A stretch of DNA of 25,474 nt from Bacteroidota bacterium (lineage in GTDB: Bacteria > Bacteroidota > Bacteroidia > Chitinophagales > Chitinophagaceae): positions 1 to 25,474 of the forward strand of contig JAEZDA010000117.1 of assembly GCA_023433345.1 (NCBI GenBank), written 5' to 3'. The notes beneath the pieces are model-generated. The model was given only the letters and a program-made list of their open reading frames with translations, had not been told where the DNA came from and ran no database searches. Shown in pieces: positions 6,872 to 14,541 of the stretch (positions are counted from its first letter, which is position 1; each line of letters begins with the position of its first letter). The position numbers and the translations under genes are program-made.

Positions 6872-9800
6872 TTACTGAACGAGCATAACTGTTCCCCTCA
6901 TCTCTACTTTTCTTCCTTTTCTATCTTCTCCTTTCAATATCCAGATGTATACGCCCATAGGTTGGAGTTTTCCTTTATAGGTTCCATCCCAGCCTTTCAG
7001 GTACTGGTTTGTTTCAAAAACAACCTCTCCAAATCTGTTGAAAACCCGGAAGTATTCGGGTCGCGTCATACCAACCGGAATGGCGCGGAATATATCATTC
7101 AGTCCGTCACCGTTTGGTGAAAACGCATTAGGAACATAGTAGTTTGGTCCTTCGTAAACCTTTACAAACACAGTGTCATAGCCCACGCAACCTGCAATAT
7201 CAGTAACCTTTACCATGAAGTTCGCATCGCTTGTTGAGGTGATAAGAGGCATTTGAACTGTGGGATCAGCAATGGTTGCAGAAGGTGAGTTTGTTGACCA
7301 CAGGTATTGTACTCCGCCCTGACCGATAAGGTTGAAAGGAAGGTTTGACGTAACTAAGGTATCGCCTCCGGCAAAGGCCGGAACTTCCGGTTGCATGGTG
7401 ATCAGCACCGAGTCTGTAACACGGAAGTTGCATCCATAGTCGTCCGTTGCAGTAAGGGTGTAAAGTTGTGTGCCACCCGGAACAGCAATGGTAGTTGCCG
7501 AACTGTCATCATGAACAAGTTCTGCCGGCGACCACACCAAGGTTACAGGTCCTGATGTATGTGACACCGTTCCTGAAATGGTTGTACTATCGTTGATGCA
7601 TATACGCTGATCTAACCCCGCATCGGGAATCGGGCGTAGCAATACGTTTACCATGATGGTGTCTTCACGCTGGCATGCACCCCAACGGGCAGTGAGTATG
7701 TACATTGTCGTGTCTTCCGGAGTGGCAGTTGAGCGAAGGATGGAATCGTTATCGAGATAAATATCTTCTCTCCACTTGAACTCTGTTGCCTGTGGATGAA
7801 CCTGCGGATCGAAGGTAACTGATTGTCCCTGGCAAACAGTGGTATCATTTCCGATGAACAATGGTCCCATTACATCAATTTCCCCAACGAGTGCTGTTGT
7901 AATTGTTGAACAGCCGTTATCGTCTTTAACGGCAACCTGAGTGTAACTACCTTTTCCTACTGTGAACACATTCGAAGACTGGAATGGGTAGGCGGCGCCG
8001 TTATCAACAGAATAGAGGTAAGCAGGAGTTCCACCGCCGGCAGTAATAGTGATAGTGCCATCGCCTCCTTCGCAAGTTGACGGTGTTGTTACAGCTGAAG
8101 CGGTAAGTGCAGCAGGCTGAACGAGTGTTTGAGCAACCGTTTTTGTACATCCAGCATTATCACGAACCGTTATAGTATATGAGCCCTGGGTGAGATTGTT
8201 AAAAGAGGAGCTGGTTTCATAGCTTGTTCCCCCGTCAATTGAATATTCATAAGGTGAAACACCACCAGTAGTGGAAACTGTGATAGTTCCGTCAGCGTTG
8301 TTAAAACAAAGAGGATCCGTTTTAACAGCAACCGGTACGAGTTCGGCATTGGTTGTAAGTGTAGCCGAATTTGTTCCCGTACATCCTACGCCATCAGTAA
8401 CAAGAATATTGTAAGCACCAGGGGCGAGGGAGGTGAAGGATGGAGACGATTGCGGGGAACCAGCATCCAGCGTATAAGTATAAGGGGCAACGCCGCTGGT
8501 AGGCGTTACCGTTATTTCGCCATCATTAATGCCAAAACATACCGGCTGAACAGTTGAAATATCAGAGCTTATTGATATACCCTGGATGACGGTTTCAGAA
8601 ACAGTGCCCGAACAACCTATTGCATCAGTAAATGTAATTGAATAGGTGCCGGGAGCCAGGTTGGTGAATGTTCCCGAGGCCTGGGCTGTACCGCCGTCAA
8701 GACTGAATTGGTATGGAGCCGTTCCGCTGGTAGGCGTTACCGTTATGGTTCCGTTGTTCACGCCAGGGCAACTTGTAGATGTGGAACTTTTATCAGCGGT
8801 AAGGTTTGCTCCTGAAGCAATATTAAAGGTAACGGTTGCAGGGCAGCCGTTGGCATCTGTGAATGCCGCGGTGTGAGAACCGGGAGCCAAGCCCGTGAAA
8901 GTTGGCGAAGACTGGGTTGCACCACCATCTATACTGAAAGAAAACGGAGCCACCGCAAGGGCCGCCGGCGTTAAGGTAACCGAACCATTATTTACTCCCG
9001 GGCAGGTTGCATCAACAGGACTGGCAGTAAGCGTAAGGGCTGGAGCCGCAGTAACTATTGCAGAGATAGTTTGTGAAAGACATCCCAGACCATCGGTAAA
9101 AACTACAGAGTAATTCCCCGGAGCGAGGTTGCTGAAAGTTGAAGAGGCTTGAGGGGTTCCGCCATCCAGCGAATACAGATAGGGACCCGTGCCTGCAGTT
9201 GGAGTAATTGTGACAGAGCCGTTCGAGGCAGCAGGGCAGGTAGCTTTAACTTCAGTATATGTACCGGATAGTAATCCTCCTGAGGTAATAGTAAATGTTA
9301 CGTTTCCTGAGCAGCCATTCGCATCTGTAAACGAAGCTGTGTGAGAGCCTGCGCTTAAGCCGGTAAATGTTCCTGATGCTTGTGACGCTCCGCCGTCCAT
9401 ACTAAATGTAAATGGAGCGGTGGCATTGGCATCCGGCACGATGGTAGCTTCACCATTGTCAACACCCGGGCAACTGGCGGCAATTAGGTTCTGTGCCGTT
9501 CCTGTAACAGGCGTTCCACTTCCAACGGTAAAGGTTACTGTAGCCGAACAACCGTTCGCATCGGTGAACATAGCAGTGTGAGATCCTGAGGAAAGATTTG
9601 AGAACATGGCGGATGATTGTGATGCACCGCCGTCTACGCTATATGAAATTGGGGCCACAGCAAGTGGATCCGGGTTAAGGGTTACAGAACCATTGCTTAC
9701 TGTAGGGCAGCTTGTGCTCACCGGCGTGGCGGTTAGCGTTAGGGCCGGTGCCGATGTAACGACAGCAGAAATATCGCCTGACAAACATCCCAGACCGTCG

Positions 9801-12800
9801 GTAAAAGTTACTGTGTAGGAACCGGGAGCGAGGTTATTAAATGTTGCAGAAGACTGGGCAGCACCTCCATTAAGCGAATAGAGGTACGGGCCTGTTCCGG
9901 AAGTGGGTGTGATTGTTATGGAACCATTAGACGCTGCAGCACAGGTCGCCTTGGTCTCAGTAAATGAGCCGGTTAACAATCCACCTGCATTTATCGTAAA
10001 GTTCACCACGCCTACGCAGCCATTAGCATCTGTAAAGGTTGCTGTATGAGCGCCGGCGCTTAACCCGGTGAAAGTGCCTGAAGGTTGTGAAGCGCCACCG
10101 TCCATACTGAAAGTAAATGGCGCGGTTGAGGTTGCACCAGGCAGGATAGTGATCTCTCCATTGTTTACCCCGGCGCAGCTTGCCGCTACCGGGTTAGTAG
10201 CAGATCCTGTTATAGGCGTTCCCACCCCGATAGTAAAGTTTACGGGTGCAGAGCATCCATTTCCGTCGGTAATAACAACAGTGTGTGCGCCGGAAGAAAT
10301 TGCAGTGAACGTAGCCGAAGACTGTGCAGCACCGCCATCGAGGCTAAAGGTAAATGGTGCCGTTGCTGAGGCACCGGGGGTAATTGTCACTTCACCATTA
10401 TCAACGCCCGGGCAACTTGCAGAAGTAGTTGCGGCGGTGCCTGAGATACTCGTGTTAGCGGTAACTGTAATTGCCACTGTCGCCGTGCAACCTGCAGCGT
10501 CGGTAATTACCACACTATGTGGCCCTGCGGCAAGCGCGTTGAAAGTAGGGGAAGCCTGTGCGGGCGATCCATCAAGGGAAAACGTGAATGGAGCCTGTGC
10601 TGCCGTGCCCGGTGTTACGGTTATCGAACCATTGTTTACGCCAGGGCAGGAAGCCGGCACTTGTGTAGCCGAGCCTGTGAATCCCGATCCGGCATTCACA
10701 GTTACATTGGCTGTGCCCTCACATCCCGATGCATCCCGGAAGGTTACGGTATAAGCACCCGCGAGTAGCCCGTTAAAGGTATTTGATGCCTGAAAGGTAG
10801 TTCCGTTAATAGAATAAGTATAAGGTGCAGAGCCATTTGTAACGGTTACCGTAACGCTTCCGTTTGCTGCAGCTGTGCAGGTAGAGGAAGTTGCTGTTGC
10901 TGACCCCGTGAGCGCGGTGCCGGGGCTCACCGTTTGATTCACTGTTCCGGAACAGCCTGCCGCATCACGAATTGTAATTGTATAAGCTGCTGCTGGCAGA
11001 CCCGTGAAAGTGTTGGAAGCCTGAAAGGTCGTTCCGTCTATCGAGTATTGATATGGAGCAGTACCGTTAGTGGGCGTTACAGTGATATCACCATTGCTTG
11101 CAGTAGGGCAGGAAGTAGCAGTGGTAGTTGTGGTAGCGTTAATATTTGAGCCAGCTGCCACAGTTACGTCCAGGGTATCTGTACAACCTCCTGCATCTCT
11201 TACAATAACCTGGTGTGTACCGTCCGCTACTCCGTTGAATACATTTGTGCCTTGTGGAGTACCTCCGTCAAGCTGGTAAGTATAGGTTCCCGCTGCCGGA
11301 TTTACAGTTACTGTTATACTTCCGTTAGAAGCACCTGCACATGCGGTAGGACTAGTGGTAGCCGAAGCGGTGATGCCGGTACCAACGCTAACAGGTAAGG
11401 ACTGTGTGGCAGAGCAGTTATTAGCATCTCTTACAACTACGGTATGAAAACCTGACGCCACTCCGGTGAATACATTCGAGGCCTGCGGTGTTCCACCATC
11501 CAAAGTATATGTGAAAGGAGCGGTACCGTTATTTGCAGTAACAGTTATCGTTCCGTTGGCGGCTCCGGAACACGATTCAGGGGTTGATGTAGCCGGAGCG
11601 AGGCTTATACCACTTCCGGTATTCACGAAAAAAGTACGTGTGCCCGTACAACCTGAGGCGTCCCGAATCAACACGCTGTAACTTCCGCCGGCAAGCCCTG
11701 TGAAAGTGTTAGAGGATTGAGGAGCACCTCCGTTAAGAGAAAATGTATACGGTGCTGCTCCACTTGTCGGATTTATAGTGGCAGTTCCGTTGTTTGCTCC
11801 GGTACAAGTGGCCGGAGTAGTGACAGGTGCGCTTGAGGTGATTGATGTACCTGACCCTACTGTGATATTCACCACACCTGTACAACCGTTTGCATCGGTA
11901 AACACAACTGTGTGCGGACCTGCTGCCACACCTGTTATCACATTACTTGACCCTGGGGCTCCGCCGTCTAACGAGAAAGTGAAAGGGCCTGTTCCCCCGC
12001 CTGTCGTAACTGTTATTGTTCCGTTATTCACGCCGGGGCACCCTGTGGGCATTTGTGTGGCCGTACCTGGAATATTTGCCCGGGCGGTAATAGGAACCTG
12101 GAGGGTGTCGGTACAACCTGTCGCGTCCCTTCCAACAATATTATACACACCAAGAGCCAGGCCCGTGAAAAGACCCGACGACTGATACGGTCCGAAATTA
12201 ATTGAATACTGATATGGGGGAGTGCCACCGCTGGCAGATGCAGTTATAGTTCCCGTTGCGCCACCGCAATCCGTTTGCGTTGTGGTAGTATCCATCGGAA
12301 GTGAATTCTGCCGCGTTACATGAATCGTATCAAGGCTATAGTAGGTAGTACCAGGAAGAACCAGGTGATTGTAGGTTGTTTTTACAACGTAAGTGGTGGT
12401 GGTATTCGCAGGCGGGCATACGTTAGGGAATGTAACCTTGAAATTATCCACGCTCGTGCGGATAGTGTCTCCTAAAGCTACCACGGTACCGGCGCCATCT
12501 AAAAGTTCCGTTTTTACATAGGTTGTCGGTCCGTTCTTAGGTGTAAAGCGCCAGGTTTCGTTCATGCCGACAGATCCCCACGGCGAATCTGTTTCACGCC
12601 TGTTAGGTGCCATCAAGCCCAGGTTGCGTGCAAAATTTTGAATTCCGACCATTGACTTGCCATCCAACCAGTCGTTGCAAATTTGTTTGTCTTTGATGTA
12701 AACTTCAATTACACCCGAAGCCTCATATAAAATGATTTGATGGGTATTTTCAATAAGGTCGTCACAGGAGAAAAGTGGGACACGGTAGAAGCTTAGCACC

Positions 12801-13330
12801 CATTTCCGGTTGGGCGCGTTACCTACAGTATTGTATTTTATGCGTTGAGTTGGGGAAACATCAGTATCTGGTTCAAGATCGTGATAAGGCCCCATGATCA
12901 GCGCACGGTCGTACGACGTGTTTGGTAGATTTCCACGATCCTGGTAATGAGAAAATGTACCGGCCAGGGTTGCGTCGAAAGACAAATATCCATTTGTGCT
13001 TATCACAAGAGAGTTATAATTAGTGCCATAAAATGGAAACGGAAATGGCAGTGTGATTACGGCCGAATAGCGATCGTCAATTGAGTCATTTGCGGCCGGC
13101 CCGGCTACTCCCGGATCTATTAACGGGTAGCATTGAGATTGGGGAGTAATATTTGCAAGGGTGTAGTCGCTTGCCAGAGATCTTATGTCAGGCACGTTTG
13201 CCACGATATCCAGGCACGGATTACCACAGGCGAGGATAGTATCCCGCGGACAGGTAAAGGAAAGATTTTGCGTTTTTGCAGAGGTAAATACAGCAACCGA
13301 GAAGGTAAGAAGCAATAGAAGTTTTCTCAT
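6872..13330 (-). CDS. Giant secreted SprB-repeat surface protein with type IX secretion C-terminal domain
   Basis: The protein has 2152 residues. Residues 1-20 are a signal peptide (MRKLLLLLTFSVAVFTSA). Residues 21-350 form an N-terminal region containing a nidogen-like segment (FYGTNYNSLVISTNGYLSF). Residues 354 to about 1815 are 19 tandem repeats of 76-79 residues, each with a Cys near its start (S/T-C-P-G-x-x-N-G), a middle A-P-[FY]-x-[FY]-S-x-D-G-G, and an end T-D-A-x-G-C. These match SprB repeats of the Flavobacterium gliding adhesin. Residues 1820-2060 hold Ig/PKD-like domains (GNDTTVCQGQ, DAGLDQRIC). Residues 2063-2152 are the gliding-motility-associated C-terminal sorting domain (YVPNAFSPNGDGLNDIF ... 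KVEMRGTVMLVQ). It should be exported by the type IX system and attached to or released from the outer membrane, acting as an adhesin. No secretion genes lie nearby, and gliding itself is not proven by this gene. Confidence 0.93.
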   Translation of the reverse strand: MRKLLLLLTFSVAVFTSAKTQNLSFTCPRDTILACGNPCLDIVANVPDIRSLASDYTLANITPQSQCYPLIDPGVAGPAANDSIDDRYSAVITLPFPFPFYGTNYNSLVISTNGYLSFDATLAGTFSHYQDRGNLPNTSYDRALIMGPYHDLEPDTDVSPTQRIKYNTVGNAPNRKWVLSFYRVPLFSCDDLIENTHQIILYEASGVIEVYIKDKQICNDWLDGKSMVGIQNFARNLGLMAPNRRETDSPWGSVGMNETWRFTPKNGPTTYVKTELLDGAGTVVALGDTIRTSVDNFKVTFPNVCPPANTTTTYVVKTTYNHLVLPGTTYYSLDTIHVTRQNSLPMDTTTTQTDCGGATGTITASASGGTPPYQYSINFGPYQSSGLFTGLALGVYNIVGRDATGCTDTLQVPITARANIPGTATQMPTGCPGVNNGTITVTTGGGTGPFTFSLDGGAPGSSNVITGVAAGPHTVVFTDANGCTGVVNITVGSGTSITSSAPVTTPATCTGANNGTATINPTSGAAPYTFSLNGGAPQSSNTFTGLAGGSYSVLIRDASGCTGTRTFFVNTGSGISLAPATSTPESCSGAANGTITVTANNGTAPFTYTLDGGTPQASNVFTGVASGFHTVVVRDANNCSATQSLPVSVGTGITASATTSPTACAGASNGSITVTVNPAAGTYTYQLDGGTPQGTNVFNGVADGTHQVIVRDAGGCTDTLDVTVAAGSNINATTTTTATSCPTASNGDITVTPTNGTAPYQYSIDGTTFQASNTFTGLPAAAYTITIRDAAGCSGTVNQTVSPGTALTGSATATSSTCTAAANGSVTVTVTNGSAPYTYSINGTTFQASNTFNGLLAGAYTVTFRDASGCEGTANVTVNAGSGFTGSATQVPASCPGVNNGSITVTPGTAAQAPFTFSLDGSPAQASPTFNALAAGPHSVVITDAAGCTATVAITVTANTSISGTAATTSASCPGVDNGEVTITPGASATAPFTFSLDGGAAQSSATFTAISSGAHTVVITDGNGCSAPVNFTIGVGTPITGSATNPVAASCAGVNNGEITILPGATSTAPFTFSMDGGASQPSGTFTGLSAGAHTATFTDANGCVGVVNFTINAGGLLTGSFTETKATCAAASNGSITITPTSGTGPYLYSLNGGAAQSSATFNNLAPGSYTVTFTDGLGCLSGDISAVVTSAPALTLTATPVSTSCPTVSNGSVTLNPDPLAVAPISYSVDGGASQSSAMFSNLSSGSHTAMFTDANGCSATVTFTVGSGTPVTGTAQNLIAASCPGVDNGEATIVPDANATAPFTFSMDGGASQASGTFTGLSAGSHTASFTDANGCSGNVTFTITSGGLLSGTYTEVKATCPAASNGSVTITPTAGTGPYLYSLDGGTPQASSTFSNLAPGNYSVVFTDGLGCLSQTISAIVTAAPALTLTASPVDATCPGVNNGSVTLTPAALAVAPFSFSIDGGATQSSPTFTGLAPGSHTAAFTDANGCPATVTFNIASGANLTADKSSTSTSCPGVNNGTITVTPTSGTAPYQFSLDGGTAQASGTFTNLAPGTYSITFTDAIGCSGTVSETVIQGISISSDISTVQPVCFGINDGEITVTPTSGVAPYTYTLDAGSPQSSPSFTSLAPGAYNILVTDGVGCTGTNSATLTTNAELVPVAVKTDPLCFNNADGTITVSTTGGVSPYEYSIDGGTSYETSSSFNNLTQGSYTITVRDNAGCTKTVAQTLVQPAALTASAVTTPSTCEGGDGTITITAGGGTPAYLYSVDNGAAYPFQSSNVFTVGKGSYTQVAVKDDNGCSTITTALVGEIDVMGPLFIGNDTTVCQGQSVTFDPQVHPQATEFKWREDIYLDNDSILRSTATPEDTTMYILTARWGACQREDTIMVNVLLRPIPDAGLDQRICINDSTTISGTVSHTSGPVTLVWSPAELVHDDSSATTIAVPGGTQLYTLTATDDYGCNFRVTDSVLITMQPEVPAFAGGDTLVTSNLPFNLIGQGGVQYLWSTNSPSATIADPTVQMPLITSTSDANFMVKVTDIAGCVGYDTVFVKVYEGPNYYVPNAFSPNGDGLNDIFRAIPVGMTRPEYFRVFNRFGEVVFETNQYLKGWDGTYKGKLQPMGVYIWILKGEDRKGRKVEMRGTVMLVQ
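7880..12277 (-). repeat. Nineteen tandem SprB-type repeats (about 231 bp each) with a 705-bp higher-order duplication
   Basis: I aligned 19 consecutive units by eye between residues 354 and about 1815. Repeats 10-12 (first Cys codon at 10177) and 13-15 (first Cys codon at 9472) correspond one-to-one at an offset of exactly 235 codons. Specific shared signatures include GGLL(T/S)G, TGPYLYSL and DGLGCLS. Repeat 9 also shares the end motif GTP(I/V)TG with repeat 12. DNA identity within single repeats is only moderate, so the array is not newly formed. Confidence 0.9.
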
Positions 13331-13601
13331 TATTTAGCTACTTGAAAATTTGGGATTCAAGATACCAATTTTTCGTTAAAATATTGCCCTTTTAGGGTTT
13401 TGCGTGATAAATGGTTTTCCACCTTTTTCGGTGAGGAGTTGTGGAAAGGTGAGTTAGGGTGGGCGGCTGCATTTCAATTAGTTGTAACATGAGTGAAGGA
13501 GGTGGGGGCGAGCGGGAGTTGGAAGATGAGATTTTTGCTCAAAAGGGATAAATTTCGTTGCCTTTCGCATGTTCTTCTTTTCCTCAAATAATCACCACCG
13601 A

Positions 13602-13615
13602 TTCACCATTTAGGT
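13602..13615 (+). repeat. Left terminal inverted repeat of the IS1595-like element
   Basis: The 14-mer TTCACCATTTAGGT is repeated in inverse orientation at 14484-14497. It overlaps the last codons of the transposase, which reads toward it. Confidence 0.75.
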
Positions 13616-14407
13616 TGCCAGAATGATTGTTTTATTGGGATTGGACGTCATAAATAACTCAATTATTTCATGCCAGATATTTTCAACCCTATTGCGGTGG
13701 ATGTAGCGAAACAAAAACTCGTCAAGGTATCCTTCCAGGCGTGCCAATGAGCAATGGTGGTGCGTTCCCGTAAGCCATACTTTAAAATTCCACAGCAACA
13801 TTCGTCCTTTTTCCTCTTTGAACTTACCGCCGATCAGCCGGCTATGGTCAATCTCTCCCAGAAAGGGAAGTATGCATTCTGCCCTCATTCCTTCAAGGTG
13901 AGGGGCGTTTTGGGAAGGGAATTTATTGATGTGCAGGGATATTCTTTGGAACCCGTTTTGGCTGTCTTCACGTTTCGTAATAGTGATGCCATCAATCACC
14001 AGGTTGGAATCAACAGTTACATTTCTCTCCACATTAACGTTTAACCTGAACACCCTATGGGCCCTTTTTCTAAAAGCGAAGGCTGTCTTCTGATTTACTT
14101 CAAACTCCTTTCCTAAAGAATTAGACGATTTTCCTTTCTTTGAAACAGCCATTTCAAAAGCCAAACCAAAAGCTTTTAGGAGCGGGATCTTGAGTTTGTG
14201 AAAAGCCGTATTTGCAGTAACTGACTCATCGTATCGACATTTAGTACAGCGAAGATGAAAAGCATCCTTCCCTTTCCCCGAGGTGGGATTGCTGCACCGG
14301 CGGCATATAAAGCCGTTCTTCCACTTGATGGCAAAAAGATATTGTTTGCAATCTTCTTCACTCTTGAACTTTTTGTAGAACTTTTGTCTGTTTAATCCTT
14401 TAAACAT
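13610..14407 (-). CDS. IS1595-family (ISXO2-like) transposase, possibly inactive
   Basis: The protein has 265 residues. The N-terminus (about 22-60) is a zinc-ribbon (FICRRCSN and LRCTKC, a Cys4 arrangement) typical of IS1595 transposases. The C-terminal third has the family's WNFKVWLTGTHHHCSLARLEGYLDEFLFRYIHRN region. In active relatives the first catalytic Asp sits in a V-D-E context followed by a Gly-rich turn; here it reads TVDSNLVIDG. The second Asp (usually T-D-x-x-x-Y) has no clear match and the acidic residue three places before the Trp of the last motif is Met. The frame is open throughout, with no frameshift, so it may be a diverged subgroup instead of a decayed gene. It is the only transposase in the window. 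Confidence 0.8.
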   Translation of the reverse strand: MFKGLNRQKFYKKFKSEEDCKQYLFAIKWKNGFICRRCSNPTSGKGKDAFHLRCTKCRYDESVTANTAFHKLKIPLLKAFGLAFEMAVSKKGKSSNSLGKEFEVNQKTAFAFRKRAHRVFRLNVNVERNVTVDSNLVIDGITITKREDSQNGFQRISLHINKFPSQNAPHLEGMRAECILPFLGEIDHSRLIGGKFKEEKGRMLLWNFKVWLTGTHHHCSLARLEGYLDEFLFRYIHRNRVENIWHEIIELFMTSNPNKTIILAT

Positions 14408-14483
14408 AATTGAAATATTTAGAGGATAAATTTCAAAAACTTAACAATGCTAGTCAATTCCCCATCTGAGTGATTAATGGGGG

Positions 14484-14497
14484 ACCTAAATGGTGAA
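14484..14497 (-). repeat. Right terminal inverted repeat of the IS1595-like element
   Basis: ACCTAAATGGTGAA is the exact reverse complement of 13602-13615. It lies 77 bases upstream of the transposase start, leaving room for a promoter inside the element. The gap 14408-14541 holds nothing else recognisable. Confidence 0.75.
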
Positions 14498-14541
14498 GCG
14501 TAGGGACAGCATCAATAATTTGTTGTGGATGCCCAGCACCT

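Larger units (their letters stand above)
13602..14497 (-). mobile_element. IS1595-like insertion sequence with 14-bp terminal inverted repeats
   Basis: TTCACCATTTAGGT at 13602-13615 is matched exactly by its reverse complement at 14484-14497, and these flank a single IS1595-type transposase gene. The unit is about 896 bp, a reasonable size for the family. The outer ends may extend by a few bases (CG plus one mismatch on each side). I could not find the 8-bp target duplication expected for the family at any of the likely boundaries, so the insertion seems old or the ends are misplaced. The transposase stop codon lies inside the left inverted repeat. Confidence 0.65.

Noticed and set aside
10068..10754. 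Open frame of 228 codons on the plus strand inside the giant repeat gene, with several shorter ones nearby
   Set aside because: It is antisense to the SprB repeats and itself repeats with the same period. The openness follows from the Thr/Ala/Gly/Pro-rich codon use of the real gene, and no family is recognisable.
7880..12277. CRISPR array or other non-coding direct repeat
   Set aside because: The period is about 231 bp, the units are protein-coding and diverged, and no short identical repeats alternate with spacers.
13331..13601. Possible small gene or RNA in the 271-bp gap between the giant gene and the IS
   Set aside because: I see only weak short inverted repeats (TTTCCAC...GTGGAAA) and a G-rich stretch, with no coding frame, tRNA shape or promoter that I can defend.
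13754..14044. Plus-strand open frame opposite the transposase
   Set aside because: It is antisense to a recognisable IS1595-type protein and shows no domain of its own.
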